Shown: positions 19,115 through 27,707 of the stretch, in pieces | How the letters are laid out: the number at the start of each line of letters is the position of its first letter | Numbering within the stretch: the first letter of the stretch is position 1 | Assembly: GCF_031344075.1 (NCBI RefSeq) | Contig: NZ_JAVJAN010000001.1 | Span: 1-64,000 of the forward strand | Direction of reading: 5' to 3' | DNA: 64,000 nt | Origin: Clostridium aquiflavi | Lineage (GTDB): Bacteria > Bacillota > Clostridia > Clostridiales > Clostridiaceae | Notes under the pieces: model-generated | Databases searched by the model: none | The model's input: the letters and a program-made list of their open reading frames with translations, nothing else | Told to the model about the DNA's origin: nothing | Program-made: the position numbers and the translations under genes

Positions 19115-19672
19115 TCATCTAAGTAATAATTTCACTTTTGAAATAAATATAATATCTCCTTTTTTTAAGCTACAAGGAGTATTTTTCACAATCCTATACT
19201 TTTTACCATCATCTATTTTTTGTATACAAACTCCACTATCTAGAGATAGATCTTCTATATACCATGTTCCAGCAGCATAATTTAATACTGCATGATTCTC
19301 TTCAACTAAGGTTGAATAAATAGATTTGTCTAAGTCTACAAATACATGGTTCTTCTTATTGTTTTTTCCAATAAGAAAAGATATTTTATCTTGTATTTCC
19401 CATTGTTTTATGATTTCATTATCTTCATTTACTAGCTCAATGGTATTTATACTATTGCTTTCTTCTATATAACTTTCATTATGTATTTTTCTATATAAAG
19501 TTATAAATGTTATAATTCCAAATACAATTAATAAACCTAAAAGTACACCTTTAAGTTCCCTTGATTCTATAGTCATATAAGTTATTCCAAATATTAATGT
19601 TATTGTTATGCCTATAAAAACATTTATTAATTGAATACTAAATATCAACTTATTATTTTGATTATTTTTCAA
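19115..19672 (-). CDS. Membrane-anchored FHA-domain protein
   Basis: A GTG at 19681 opens the frame, but the GGAGTGG spans it; the TTG at 19672 is at correct spacing, giving 185 aa. Two TM helices lie near residues 11-60 (FIGITITLIFGITYM and VLLGLLIVFGIITFITLY). A cytoplasmic FHA-like domain follows: SFLIGKNNKKN, VEENHAVLNYAAGTWYIED, SGVCIQ, and a final KKGDIIFISKVKLLLR. The core Arg of FHA (GR) is K/N here, so phosphothreonine binding is uncertain. It is 13 bp upstream of the zinc-ribbon FHA gene and probably recruits it or the machine to the membrane. Confidence 0.7.
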   Translation of the reverse strand: MKNNQNNKLIFSIQLINVFIGITITLIFGITYMTIESRELKGVLLGLLIVFGIITFITLYRKIHNESYIEESNSINTIELVNEDNEIIKQWEIQDKISFLIGKNNKKNHVFVDLDKSIYSTLVEENHAVLNYAAGTWYIEDLSLDSGVCIQKIDDGKKYRIVKNTPCSLKKGDIIFISKVKLLLR

Positions 19673-19720
19673 AGTAACCACTCCATTACTTTCTTAATAC
19701 TTTTTACTCTATATAAATCC

Positions 19721-20179
19721 TTATTTCTTTACATTAAAAAAATTATTAAATATATTACTTGTATCAATAGGATTTTTACTATCTTTTTTTATTTTGCTTC
19801 CATCAACATCATTACTACTTGCTTTAAAGCCAAAAAAACTTTCGAAATATTGATTTAAATCATTTAAAGCATCACCTTTGTTAAAGTTTTCTTTGGTTTT
19901 TTCTTGTGATTTTTTACTATTATTTTTGCTTTCATTTTTTTGTCTATTAGAATTATTTTGATTTAACTTTTTATCATATTCTTCTCTAGATGATTCATTA
20001 CTTAAAATTTCATATGCTTCATTAATTTGTTGAAACATTTCTATTGCATCTTTATTATCTTTGTTTTTATCTGGATGATACTTTTTAGCTAAGTTTCTAA
20101 AAGCTTTTTTTATTTCATCTTTATTAGCACTTTCTGAAACTCCAAGTATCTTATAATAATTTTTCACTTTATCACTCAC
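19721..20179 (-). CDS. J-domain (DnaJ-like) cochaperone
   Basis: The 152-aa product begins with a complete J domain (YYKILGVSESANKDEIKKAF, then KKYHPDKNKD with the HPD triad). A low-complexity Asn/Lys/Ser-rich tail follows. It has no zinc-finger or DnaJ C-terminal domain, so it is a specialised J protein. The start is uncertain: GTG at 20179, or an in-frame GTG 12 bases downstream that has GTGAGTGA at better spacing. The likely partner is the Hsp70-like ATPase of the same locus. A terminator and a short palindromic repeat separate this gene from the tube genes, so it may have its own promoter. Confidence 0.8.
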   Translation of the reverse strand: MSDKVKNYYKILGVSESANKDEIKKAFRNLAKKYHPDKNKDNKDAIEMFQQINEAYEILSNESSREEYDKKLNQNNSNRQKNESKNNSKKSQEKTKENFNKGDALNDLNQYFESFFGFKASSNDVDGSKIKKDSKNPIDTSNIFNNFFNVKK

Positions 20180-20198
20180 TTTTTATTTAAATTAGAGT

Positions 20199-20293
20199 AT
20201 GTTTTAAATATATTTTGATATAGCAATAAACAAAGTGTCATCATTACTCCATACACCCTTACTTATGCATATATAACAATCTAATAAAACATA
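20199..20293. repeat. Palindromic repeat, copy 0 (minimal)
   Basis: This 95-bp element begins TATGTTTTA and ends TAAAACATA, with TTTTGATATAGCAATAAACAAAG inside the left arm matched by TTACTTATGCATATATAAC on the right. It lacks the long inner stem of the larger copies. It lies in the 345-bp gap upstream of the J-domain gene, between its start and the tube-gene terminator. Confidence 0.55.
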
Positions 20294-20416
20294 GACTTAA
20301 ATTAAGATTTTATTTTCATACTATATTTAATTTCTATAGACTAATACTGAAATATTTTAGTATACTATAGTTAGTGATGCTGAAGGTATATAAAAACTAA
20401 AATACTCATATTTATT

Positions 20417-20476
20417 TTAAAAAAGTTGCATGTGAGGATTTAAATTATTAGTGAGTCAAATTTAAATCCTCTGCAA
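20417..20476 (-). terminator. Intrinsic terminator after the tube genes
   Basis: On the minus strand GTTGCAGAGGATTTAAAT pairs with ATTTAAATCCTCACATGCAAC around an 11-base loop, followed by a run of six T. It lies about 50 bp beyond the second tube gene. Partial termination here would make sheath and tube far more abundant than the downstream signalling and spike proteins, as their stoichiometry requires. Confidence 0.85.
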
Positions 20477-20523
20477 CTATAGTAAAATTAGATATATTGC
20501 TATTTTATTACTTTTAGGTATAA

Positions 20524-20949
20524 TTAAGCGCTATATCCGCCTTCAATTGTAACTTGAGTTAGCTTATCTTTCTTTTGTCTAACTACAAGTGTAAATGTAC
20601 CAATACCTTCAGTGTCACCAAAGTTTTCTTTGTAATCTACAACGAAAGCATTAGGATAAGTAATTTTTCTTATAATTTGATCAGCTGAAATAACTTCTAC
20701 TGTTATTTTTCTATAACAATCAGCTTTTTCTGCTGGTACTAATGACCAAAGTCCCATTTGTCTTGTGCTATCAAATGGATCGCCATCTACAGCTGTTAAT
20801 ATTTTTCCGCTTATAGTCATTGTGCTTCCTACGTCTTTTGAACGTGCATTAGCATCCTTTGGAGTGTCTGTTGTAAATCTTACTTTTTCAACACTTTCAA
20901 TACTTAAATCAATTGTTTCTGCGCCTTCAATTTTTACTCTAAATCCCAT
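20524..20949 (-). CDS. Hcp/tail-tube-like protein, second paralog
   Basis: This 141-aa protein aligns without gaps over most of its length with its neighbour (roughly two thirds identical by eye). Both share GAETIDLSIESVE at the N-terminus, WSLVPAEKADCYR in the middle, NAFVVDY, and a GIGTF(K/T) strand near the C-terminus. The size, all-beta pattern and central (V/E)VISA-QI-R hairpin fit Hcp/gp19-type tube subunits. GGAGG precedes the ATG. The pair sits directly after the sheath-like gene, the standard sheath-tube order. Two non-identical tubes could mix, or one may serve as a terminator or initiator ring. A hairpin terminator follows. Confidence 0.65.
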   Translation of the reverse strand: MGFRVKIEGAETIDLSIESVEKVRFTTDTPKDANARSKDVGSTMTISGKILTAVDGDPFDSTRQMGLWSLVPAEKADCYRKITVEVISADQIIRKITYPNAFVVDYKENFGDTEGIGTFTLVVRQKKDKLTQVTIEGGYSA

Positions 20950-20962
20950 TTTTTAATTCCTC

Positions 20963-21391
20963 CTATTCTTGTCCAAATCCACCTTCAAATTTTACAAAAG
21001 CTGTTTTATCTTTCTTTTGTTTTACACATATCTTGAAAGTACCAATACCTTCAGCATCTCCGAAGTCTTCTTCGTAGTCTACAACAAATGCATTAGGTAA
21101 TGTCATTTGTCTTACTATTTGTGATGCCGAAATAACATCTACTTTTACGCTTCTGTAACAATCAGCTTTTTCTGCTGGTACAAGAGACCATTGTGCTAAT
21201 TTTATAGTGCTATCAGCAGCTTCCCCTCCTACTGGAGTTAATATCTTTCCTGTTATAACTAATGTTGTACCTTGGTCTGTTGAACGGGCATTTGAATCAT
21301 CAGGTGTATCAGTCTTAAATTCTACTGTTTCAACACTTTCAATGCTTAAATCAATAGTTTCTGCACCTTCAACTTTTACTTTAAATCCCAT
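20963..21391 (-). CDS. Hcp/tail-tube-like protein, first paralog
   Basis: This 142-aa protein is a tandem paralog of the next gene, from which it is separated by 13 bp. It shares the GAETIDLSIESVE start, the WSLVPAEKADCYR core and the FGDAEGIGTFK strand, and differs mainly in the loop after GKILTPVGGE and in the last 20 residues. AAAGGGAGATGA precedes the ATG. It lies about 65 bp downstream of the sheath-like gene, so it should be the first tube subunit translated. No signal peptide or membrane segment is present, consistent with a cytoplasmic tube that is ejected. Confidence 0.65.
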   Translation of the reverse strand: MGFKVKVEGAETIDLSIESVETVEFKTDTPDDSNARSTDQGTTLVITGKILTPVGGEAADSTIKLAQWSLVPAEKADCYRSVKVDVISASQIVRQMTLPNAFVVDYEEDFGDAEGIGTFKICVKQKKDKTAFVKFEGGFGQE

Positions 21392-21457
21392 TTTGTCATC
21401 TCCCTTTTCATAATTTATTTATAATTAAAATAGATATTTAATTAATATCTATCAGAA

Positions 21458-23623
21458 TTAGCTAGCTTCACTTCTAGTAATTTCAACTTCAAGATTTTTA
21501 ATATTTCCATTAAATACAAGATCAATATTACATGTTCCACTCTTATCATTTATAACAAAGTTAATGTCATCTCCATCTTGTATTATTGCATTAATGAATT
21601 CTTTATTTGACATCCATTTACTCTTAACGCTATTAGGATTATTACTAAAGAATTTAACTATATTATCTTCTTTAAAATCATTAGTATAGAATCTTAGCAT
21701 TCTTTCTATATAAGTTGTAACTAAGGTCTTATACATTGATTCAAAATCATTTTCAGTTGCTTGAAGGCTTCTTGCCTTGTAAACTGTAATTTGTTTTATA
21801 TCTTTACCTTGGTATTTAGCATTTTCTGATGAGAATACAAATCCAAAGTTCTTTCTATTTATTAAATTTTTGATTTCATTAGTAAATCCTGATATTTCTT
21901 TTGCTAAAGTTGAAGTAATTCTTAGCGAATTATCTCCAGATTCAATATCAAATCTTACTCCTGGATAATCAAAAAATACATTGCCATAATATTCTCTTAA
22001 GTATTCTGGACATTGATATGCTGCAACTATTCCTGCTGCAATATATGAACTTCCAATATATACTCCTTCAATCCATAACTTAAATAAATCTTCTTTTGCT
22101 TTTGACAATTCTGCACTTCCCTCATCTGTCATAAGCATTTTACTATCAAGTATCACACCTGATTTTTCTTTTGGAATTATTGTAAAGTTTGGAACACATG
22201 GAATTGCAAATTCGCTGTATGTTTGTCTCATAAGAGGGGCACATCTGTCCATAAATTTATCTATTCCTGCTGTAGCTACATGATTAAATGTAGTATCTTC
22301 TCTTGCTTCAAAGCTAAAGAAAATTTGGATTCTATATTTTTGAACTGTATTAAGAAGTAAAGATAGGTTTTCCATAGTATTACATTCTATTTTTTCAACT
22401 TTTTTGTTTCCCTTAAATCTTTCTCTCTTAGCTCCACTTTTGTTTTGACCTTCTAATTCAATTGATGGAACTATTCCAAACCAAATTGTATTATCAAAAT
22501 CATTTTTATCATTTACAGTACTTAAATATGCTTCAAGTCTTGGCAAGTTAGCTGAATTTACCAATCTGTCAAGCTTATTATTTGCAACAAGTAATGTTGG
22601 CTTCATACCTTTGTTTTTTGTTTTATATTGGTCAAAGAACATCTTTACACCAACAATTTTTTCTATTAATGGTTTAACAGTTTTTATAAAATCATCTTTA
22701 GAATTTTTGTAGAACTCAAGGTATGTATTATAATTTTCAACTTCATGTTCTACATCTATTTCACTTTCCATTGTAGATGCAAGCGGGCAAAAAGTTCTAA
22801 CAACTAAACTTTTTACATAATCAGATTTTGTTTCATTCACTTCATCATAGTCATCTTCAAAGGCTTCAATTAATCCTACATTTGCTTTGTCATCTATTGC
22901 AATTAATGATTTTTCTTCACTCTTAGGTGCTTCAAGAACCTTAAGTTCTCCATCTTGTCCCATACTTAACACACCTATTTTTAATGCTTCTCCGCCATTT
23001 TGGCTATCATCTTGTCCTAAAAGTAATCTCGTTTTTATATCTTCAATAGCTAATGGAAGCATTGCCATTATGTTATTGTAATTTTCACCAGCATTCTCAA
23101 ATAAATTATTTAATTTATCTCCTAAATCTAACTTACTTGGATCTTCATCATCTAGTTCGTCATATTTACTATATAAATATTGTATTTCTTTTCTAGATTG
23201 TCTTATATCATCCATTACTTTTTTAGGTGAAATCATATCTAATAAATTTTCAAATTTAAAATCTACATTTGCTATTCCCTGAGCACTTTTAGTATCTATT
23301 AAAGTGAATAACATTTTTAGAAAATCATTTGATTGATTTATAGGGATTTCTGTTACAAAGTTATCTGGAAGATTTTCAGGTTTCTTCAATGTATACATAA
23401 CCTTCTGGTTTGTTGCATTATAAAATGAATATACAACAGGTGAGAATTTATCTAAAAATTCATCAAAACTACTTACTAAAAAATTTTCATTAATTTCTTT
23501 TATCTTATCATCATTTAAGCTGCTTAATCCTTTAGTGTCTCCAATTACTGAAATCAAATCTAATCTTTCGGGGTTTATTTCCTCAAATAATATCGTTCTA
23601 TTCGTTTGTTGAATAACATCCAT
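21458..23623 (-). CDS. Candidate contractile sheath protein
   Basis: The 721-aa soluble protein has a strong SD (TTGGAGGAAAT). Residues 1-330 are acidic and divergent. From about 330 to 600 it resembles contractile sheath proteins in layout: a helix-rich LLVANNKLDRLVNSANLPRL segment, TIWFGIVPSIEL, FNHVATAGIDKFMDRCAPL, and YIGSSYIAAGIVAAYQCPEYL ahead of a beta-rich handshake-like end (DINFVINDK, NIDLVFNGNIKNLEVEITR). It is larger than TssC (about 500) and could combine TssB-like and TssC-like functions. Being first in line before two tube genes is the main support. No nuclease, helicase or protease motif was seen. Confidence 0.55.
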   Translation of the reverse strand: MDVIQQTNRTILFEEINPERLDLISVIGDTKGLSSLNDDKIKEINENFLVSSFDEFLDKFSPVVYSFYNATNQKVMYTLKKPENLPDNFVTEIPINQSNDFLKMLFTLIDTKSAQGIANVDFKFENLLDMISPKKVMDDIRQSRKEIQYLYSKYDELDDEDPSKLDLGDKLNNLFENAGENYNNIMAMLPLAIEDIKTRLLLGQDDSQNGGEALKIGVLSMGQDGELKVLEAPKSEEKSLIAIDDKANVGLIEAFEDDYDEVNETKSDYVKSLVVRTFCPLASTMESEIDVEHEVENYNTYLEFYKNSKDDFIKTVKPLIEKIVGVKMFFDQYKTKNKGMKPTLLVANNKLDRLVNSANLPRLEAYLSTVNDKNDFDNTIWFGIVPSIELEGQNKSGAKRERFKGNKKVEKIECNTMENLSLLLNTVQKYRIQIFFSFEAREDTTFNHVATAGIDKFMDRCAPLMRQTYSEFAIPCVPNFTIIPKEKSGVILDSKMLMTDEGSAELSKAKEDLFKLWIEGVYIGSSYIAAGIVAAYQCPEYLREYYGNVFFDYPGVRFDIESGDNSLRITSTLAKEISGFTNEIKNLINRKNFGFVFSSENAKYQGKDIKQITVYKARSLQATENDFESMYKTLVTTYIERMLRFYTNDFKEDNIVKFFSNNPNSVKSKWMSNKEFINAIIQDGDDINFVINDKSGTCNIDLVFNGNIKNLEVEITRSEAS

Positions 23624-23995
23624 AATCTATTTCCTCCAAAAATTATTTTATGCTACTTTTCATACTTAAATGAAATCACATTTTCTTTTTCGGTTTATTT
23701 TACCATAACTTTAAATTTAATCCCTATTTTATATTTAATTTCCAGTATTTTTTTGTAATTTTTTTAAATTTTTTTCTAAAATTGAATAATTTTTTATATA
23801 TTTTTTTGATGATTTATTAATTGTCAACGTTATATTTAAACTATCTAAGAAAATTTAGTATTTTTTGTATTTTTTTTAAATTTATCTATTTTTTATTTAT
23901 AAATATTAGAAAAAGGCACTAAAAAACAAATTTAAAATTGCTTTTTATTGCCCTTTTTTAAAAAAATTTTATTAAATTCAATTAATATTTTATAC
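23624..23995. promoter_or_regulatory. Very AT-rich intergenic region upstream of the sheath gene
   Basis: This 372-bp gap is almost pure A/T with many long T and A runs. The minus strand has a TTGACA at 23827-23822 followed by A/T-rich sequence, but no convincing TATAAT at 17 bp. It is the likely promoter region of the sheath-tube operon, and its A-tracts suggest intrinsic curvature. No open reading frame or hairpin of note is seen. Confidence 0.4.
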
Positions 23996-24355
23996 TTAAA
24001 AAATCATAAATGATATAATAAAAATTACTAAACTAGAAATAATCAATGTGAAATTTATTATGTCCTTAACATGAAAAGTAGGTTTATTATTTATATTTTC
24101 ATGTTCTTGCGCTTCTAAATCAATATTTGATACATATTGTGAATTCATTTGTCCAAGTGATTGAATTGATATCCCAAGTGAATTTCCTGATATATTTAAG
24201 AAAACTTCTATAACTAGCACAGCTAAGCTTATAACAAACAAAGTATCTTTTAATGTAAAACCATAAATATGATATATTCCTAAAGAAATTAATACTAAAA
24301 CTATACAATTAATAAAAGTCCCCAAAATAATTTTCAGAATAATATTTCCATCCAT
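23996..24355 (-). CDS. Small membrane protein upstream of the sheath operon
   Basis: The ATG at 24355 is placed by GGGGGA six bases upstream; a TTG two codons earlier is less likely. The 119-aa protein has three predicted TM helices: near 7-30 (IILGTFINCIVLVLISLGIYHIY), near 35-55 (TLFVISLAVLVIEVFLNI) and a C-terminal one (FTLIISSLVIFIISFMIF). A polar loop with SNIDLEAQEHENINN lies between the second and third. No family is recognised. It is separated from the sheath gene by about 370 bp, so membership of the injection locus is uncertain. It could equally belong with the MerR gene 50 bp upstream. Confidence 0.55.
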   Translation of the reverse strand: MDGNIILKIILGTFINCIVLVLISLGIYHIYGFTLKDTLFVISLAVLVIEVFLNISGNSLGISIQSLGQMNSQYVSNIDLEAQEHENINNKPTFHVKDIINFTLIISSLVIFIISFMIF

Positions 24356-24406
24356 ATACAATCCCCCTTTAATTTACTATACCTCTGGGGTCCAAAAAAT
24401 TCCAAA

Positions 24407-25567
24407 TCACTTTGAAACCTTAAATATGCCTGCCTTTGTTGTAATTTCTATATTTTTATTTTCTTCAATATATTTTTCTAAATACTTTGTAAATTCTTCT
24501 CTTTTTTTTCCTATAAGTATTGAATTTCCTTGAATTGTTGATGCTTTATATGATACAACGGGCTCTGCTTTATCTACTATTATCTTTCCTTCTAATATCT
24601 CTGATTCAATATTATTAAAATATTTCTTTAGCATTTTTTCTCCGTTTTCTAAATCAAATCTAGAGGAAAGACCATTATTATTAATATCTAAATTAGGATC
24701 AAATTTTTCAGCTAATTTATTTAATTCAATCATAGAATTACATGAATTAGTGGTTACGTAAAAAATACCATTTGGTTTTAAAACTCTTTTTATTTCACTT
24801 AATGCCTTTTCTATATCAGTAACAAAATAAAGCATATGTTCTGCAATAACAACGTCAAAACTTTCATCATCATAAGGAATATCTTCTGCATTTATCTTTT
24901 TATACTTGAACTTATAATCTAAATTTTCCAAATTATTTTTAGCGCACTTTAACATATTGGGAGAAAAATCAGATAAAATAATTTCAGAATTTTTATCTAT
25001 AAAATCCTGATTTTTTATCCATAGCTTTCCTACTCCACACCCTAATTCCAATATTTTTGAACCTTCAGTCAAGTTCATTTTTTGAAAACACCATTTATCC
25101 CAATCAATCTTATTTGTATTATAACTATGAAGAGTGGTTCTCAAATTCAAATTTTTATCGCTATTATACTGCTCCTTTATACTATTTTGCATATTTGTTA
25201 TTTTTATAATGTTTACTAAGTTATTGACATCTAAAAAACCTTTTTGTTTTGCAGTGTTTTCAGCATTATTAAATATTTCTATAACAGAATCTATATGTCT
25301 TTTCTTTTCTTCTAAAGCCCTTTTTTGGATTTTTACCATGCTCTCTAAATTTTCTCCGCTTTCATTTAATATATGGGCTATCTCACTTAATGATATTCCA
25401 ATAAACTTTAGAGTAGTTATTTGTTGAAGCCTTAAAAAATCATCTTCACAATAAATTCTGTAACCAACTTCTGTTTTTTCAGATGGTTTAAGAAGTCCTA
25501 TTTTATCGTAATGCAAAAGTGTTTTTACAGTGACTCCAGACCTTTTAGCAAACTCCCCTATTTTCAA
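24407..25567 (-). CDS. MerR-type regulator fused to a class I methyltransferase
   Basis: The 386-aa protein starts at TTG behind GGAGGGG. Residues 1-70 are a MerR winged helix (KIGEFAKRSGVTVKTLLHYDKIGLL), followed by a dimerisation coiled coil to about 125. Residues about 150-330 are a SAM-dependent methyltransferase with KILELGCGVG (motif I), DFSPNML, NAEDIPYDDESFDVVIAEHMLYF and a post-motif LSEIKRVLKPNG. The fusion suggests that ligand binding by the methyltransferase part, or its substrate, controls DNA binding, or that a resistance methyltransferase is autoregulated. No target gene is obvious, though the small membrane protein lies 50 bp downstream. Confidence 0.8.
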   Translation of the reverse strand: MKIGEFAKRSGVTVKTLLHYDKIGLLKPSEKTEVGYRIYCEDDFLRLQQITTLKFIGISLSEIAHILNESGENLESMVKIQKRALEEKKRHIDSVIEIFNNAENTAKQKGFLDVNNLVNIIKITNMQNSIKEQYNSDKNLNLRTTLHSYNTNKIDWDKWCFQKMNLTEGSKILELGCGVGKLWIKNQDFIDKNSEIILSDFSPNMLKCAKNNLENLDYKFKYKKINAEDIPYDDESFDVVIAEHMLYFVTDIEKALSEIKRVLKPNGIFYVTTNSCNSMIELNKLAEKFDPNLDINNNGLSSRFDLENGEKMLKKYFNNIESEILEGKIIVDKAEPVVSYKASTIQGNSILIGKKREEFTKYLEKYIEENKNIEITTKAGIFKVSK

Positions 25568-25604
25568 AATTACCCCTCCAATTCATTAATGAAATTATAT
25601 AAAC

Positions 25605-25813
25605 ATGTTTTGCTAAAATGTTTATATATACATAAGAAAAGTGGACTGAGTAATTGAACTTAGGAATACTAAAATGACTATAGTCCCATTTTTGCTTGCT
25701 CCCAATATAAAATTGAGACAAGCAGTAAATGTGACAATACTCATTAAGAATTCTCAAAGCTCAATTACAATGCCACTTTACCTATTGTATATATAAACAT
25801 AACTCTAAAACAA
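25605..25813 (-). repeat. Palindromic repeat, copy 2
   Basis: The element is about 209 bp, in the opposite orientation to copies 3-5. The arms ATGTTTATATATACA and TGTATATATAAACAT pair perfectly. The interior has GTAATTGAACTTAGGAATACT paired with the complementary segment, and an apex stem GCTTGCTC...GAGACAAGC. It lies 38 bp upstream of the MerR-methyltransferase start, in a 444-bp gap that otherwise holds only AT-rich sequence. A 70-codon frame read from it is a product of the repeat, not a gene. Confidence 0.75.
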
Positions 25814-26011
25814 ATGTGTATAAAATCTCAAAAATTGTGTATCTTAAATTGTACTAACTATAAAAAGTAGCATATAATAGTTTTCACTAAATATGCTACT
25901 TTCAATTATTTATATGTTATTAATATTTTAGCATAAACTAAATATATCAAAATTATTTTTTATATAAAGCTTATACTAAAAACTTTATATTGCAATTTAA
26001 ATTTTAAATTA

Positions 26012-27196
26012 CTATATTAATTCTTTAATAACTTTTACAACTTCTCTTGCTACATATTCTGCATCTTCTAAAGATAATTTTGTGTATACAGGAAGAGAAA
26101 TTTCATTTTCATATTGTGCATAAGCATTTGGATAATCTTTTATATCATATCCAAGGTTTTTATAAAGTGTTAGCATTGGAAGTGGCTTATAATGAACGTT
26201 TGTTGCTATTCCCTTTTCTGCTAATCTGCTTATTGCTTCATTTCTCTTGGCTTCATTAAATCCTTTAACTCTATAAAGATATAAATGATAAGAAGTTTCT
26301 GTACCATTATCATCTTTAGTAAATGGTATTATTGAAAAATCTTCTTTTGATAATATATTATTATATACCTTAAAGATAGCTCTTCTCTTTTCTAATAGCT
26401 TTTCGTATCTCTTAAGTTGAACTAAACCTATTGCAGCACTTATATCTGTCATATTACATTTTAATCCATCATTAATGATGTCATATTCCCATGCTCCAGC
26501 TTTAAGCTTTGTTAATGCATCTTTTGATTGACCATGCATAGCTGTAAATCTCATGTATTTTTGTAAATCTTCATGATTTTCAAAGTTATTATCATTGAAA
26601 GTAACTGCTCCACCTTCTGCTGTAGTTAAATTCTTAACTGCATGGAATGAGAAAGAATGGAAGTTACATTGAGATCCAACTCTTTCGCCCTTGTATTTAG
26701 CTCCAAATGAATGTGCTGAATCACAAAGTATTATTATATCTTCTCTATTTTTTTCTTTTAAAACTTTTTTAAGTTCATCATAATCAAAAGGTACTCCGGC
26801 AATATCAACTGGCATAATTACCTTTGTTTTCTCAGTTATCTTTTCTGCTACTTTATCTATATCCATTTCAAATGTATCTTTTTTTACATCAACATATACT
26901 GGCTTAATTCCTCTATGTACAGAAACACTTGAAGTAGCAGTATAAGTATAAGGAGTAGTTATAACTTCATCTCCTTCTTTTATATCAAAAACCTTAAGAA
27001 CTAATTCCATAGCAGCTGTTGCACTATTTAATGCTAAAGCCTTATTAACCTTACAATATTCTTGTATTCCTTCTTCAAATTTAGCAAGTTGAGGTCCTGA
27101 TGTTATCCATCCTGATCTTAAAACATCACAAACTGCCTCAATTTCTTCTTCAGTTATATCTGGTGGTGAAAAAGGTATATTCTTTATTTTAGTCAT
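26012..27196 (-). CDS. DegT/DnrJ/EryC1-family sugar aminotransferase
   Basis: The 394-aa length is normal for the family. Features include PFSPPDITEEEIEAVCDVL at the N-terminus, LNSATAAMELVLKV, a DSAHSFGAKYKG motif, and the PLP lysine in SFHAVKNLTTAEGGAV near residue 185. These enzymes transfer an amino group, usually from glutamate, to a keto-sugar nucleotide, making for example UDP-4-amino sugars for polysaccharide or lipid modification. No other sugar-nucleotide gene is nearby and the gene is flanked on both sides by palindromic repeats, so the pathway is unknown. AGAGAGGA precedes the ATG. Confidence 0.85.
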   Translation of the reverse strand: MTKIKNIPFSPPDITEEEIEAVCDVLRSGWITSGPQLAKFEEGIQEYCKVNKALALNSATAAMELVLKVFDIKEGDEVITTPYTYTATSSVSVHRGIKPVYVDVKKDTFEMDIDKVAEKITEKTKVIMPVDIAGVPFDYDELKKVLKEKNREDIIILCDSAHSFGAKYKGERVGSQCNFHSFSFHAVKNLTTAEGGAVTFNDNNFENHEDLQKYMRFTAMHGQSKDALTKLKAGAWEYDIINDGLKCNMTDISAAIGLVQLKRYEKLLEKRRAIFKVYNNILSKEDFSIIPFTKDDNGTETSYHLYLYRVKGFNEAKRNEAISRLAEKGIATNVHYKPLPMLTLYKNLGYDIKDYPNAYAQYENEISLPVYTKLSLEDAEYVAREVVKVIKELI

Positions 27197-27495
27197 TAAA
27201 ATTCATTCCTCTCTTAATATGAAAATTTTTTAAATATCTATCTATTAGTATAAGAGTAATTTCTTAATTAAAATCTGCTTTTTTTAATTAATGATACTAC
27301 TTTTTATTTTTATCATTCCTAAACAAATTTATCTCTAGTAATTTTTTATTAATAATTTAACATCCTATACTAAGTATTTCCTACTTCAATATTTATTATA
27401 AACTCCTACCTAAGGTATGAGTCAATAGTAATATTTAATTAGATTTAAATTCTTTGTAATTATAATATTATATACTAACGTTTTTTTAAATAAGT
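27197..27495. other. Intergenic, upstream of the DegT gene
   Basis: About 300 bp of AT-rich sequence between the DegT start and palindromic repeat copy 3. It probably holds the DegT promoter. No gene, hairpin or repeat was recognised. Confidence 0.4.
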
Positions 27496-27704
27496 TGTGT
27501 TTTAAATGAGTGTTAATATATGCAATGAGCAAATTGGCATTGTAATTGGATTTTGAGAATCCTTTATGAGTATTGTCACATTTACTGCTTGTCTCAATTT
27601 TACATTGAGAGCAAGCTAAAATGGGACTATATTCATTTTAGTATTCCTAAATTCAATTACTTAGTCCAATATGCTTATGCATATATTAACACTCTTCAAA
27701 CATA
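27496..27704 (+). repeat. Palindromic repeat, copy 3 (perfect 17-bp arms)
   Basis: The element is about 209 bp. Arms GAGTGTTAATATATGCA (27508-27524) and TGCATATATTAACACTC (27678-27694) are perfectly complementary. The next inner segment GTAATTGGATTTTGAGAAT faces ATTCCTAAATTCAATTAC, and the apex pairs CATTTACTGCTTGTCTC with GAGAGCAAGCTAAAATG. Outer TGTGTTTTA and CAAACATA complete it. It begins 4 bp beyond the stop of the first dynamin-like gene. Confidence 0.8.
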
Positions 27705-27707
27705 AAT

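Noticed and set aside
1..24355. Prophage or phage-tail bacteriocin
   Set aside because: No capsid, portal, terminase, holin, lysin, integrase or tape-measure gene was seen. FHA, PP2C and Hsp70-type genes are not phage-like.
25545..25757. 70-codon frame sharing a peptide with the frame at 29600-29791
   Set aside because: The shared peptide comes from the palindromic repeat in both places, not from gene conservation. No ribosome binding site is present.
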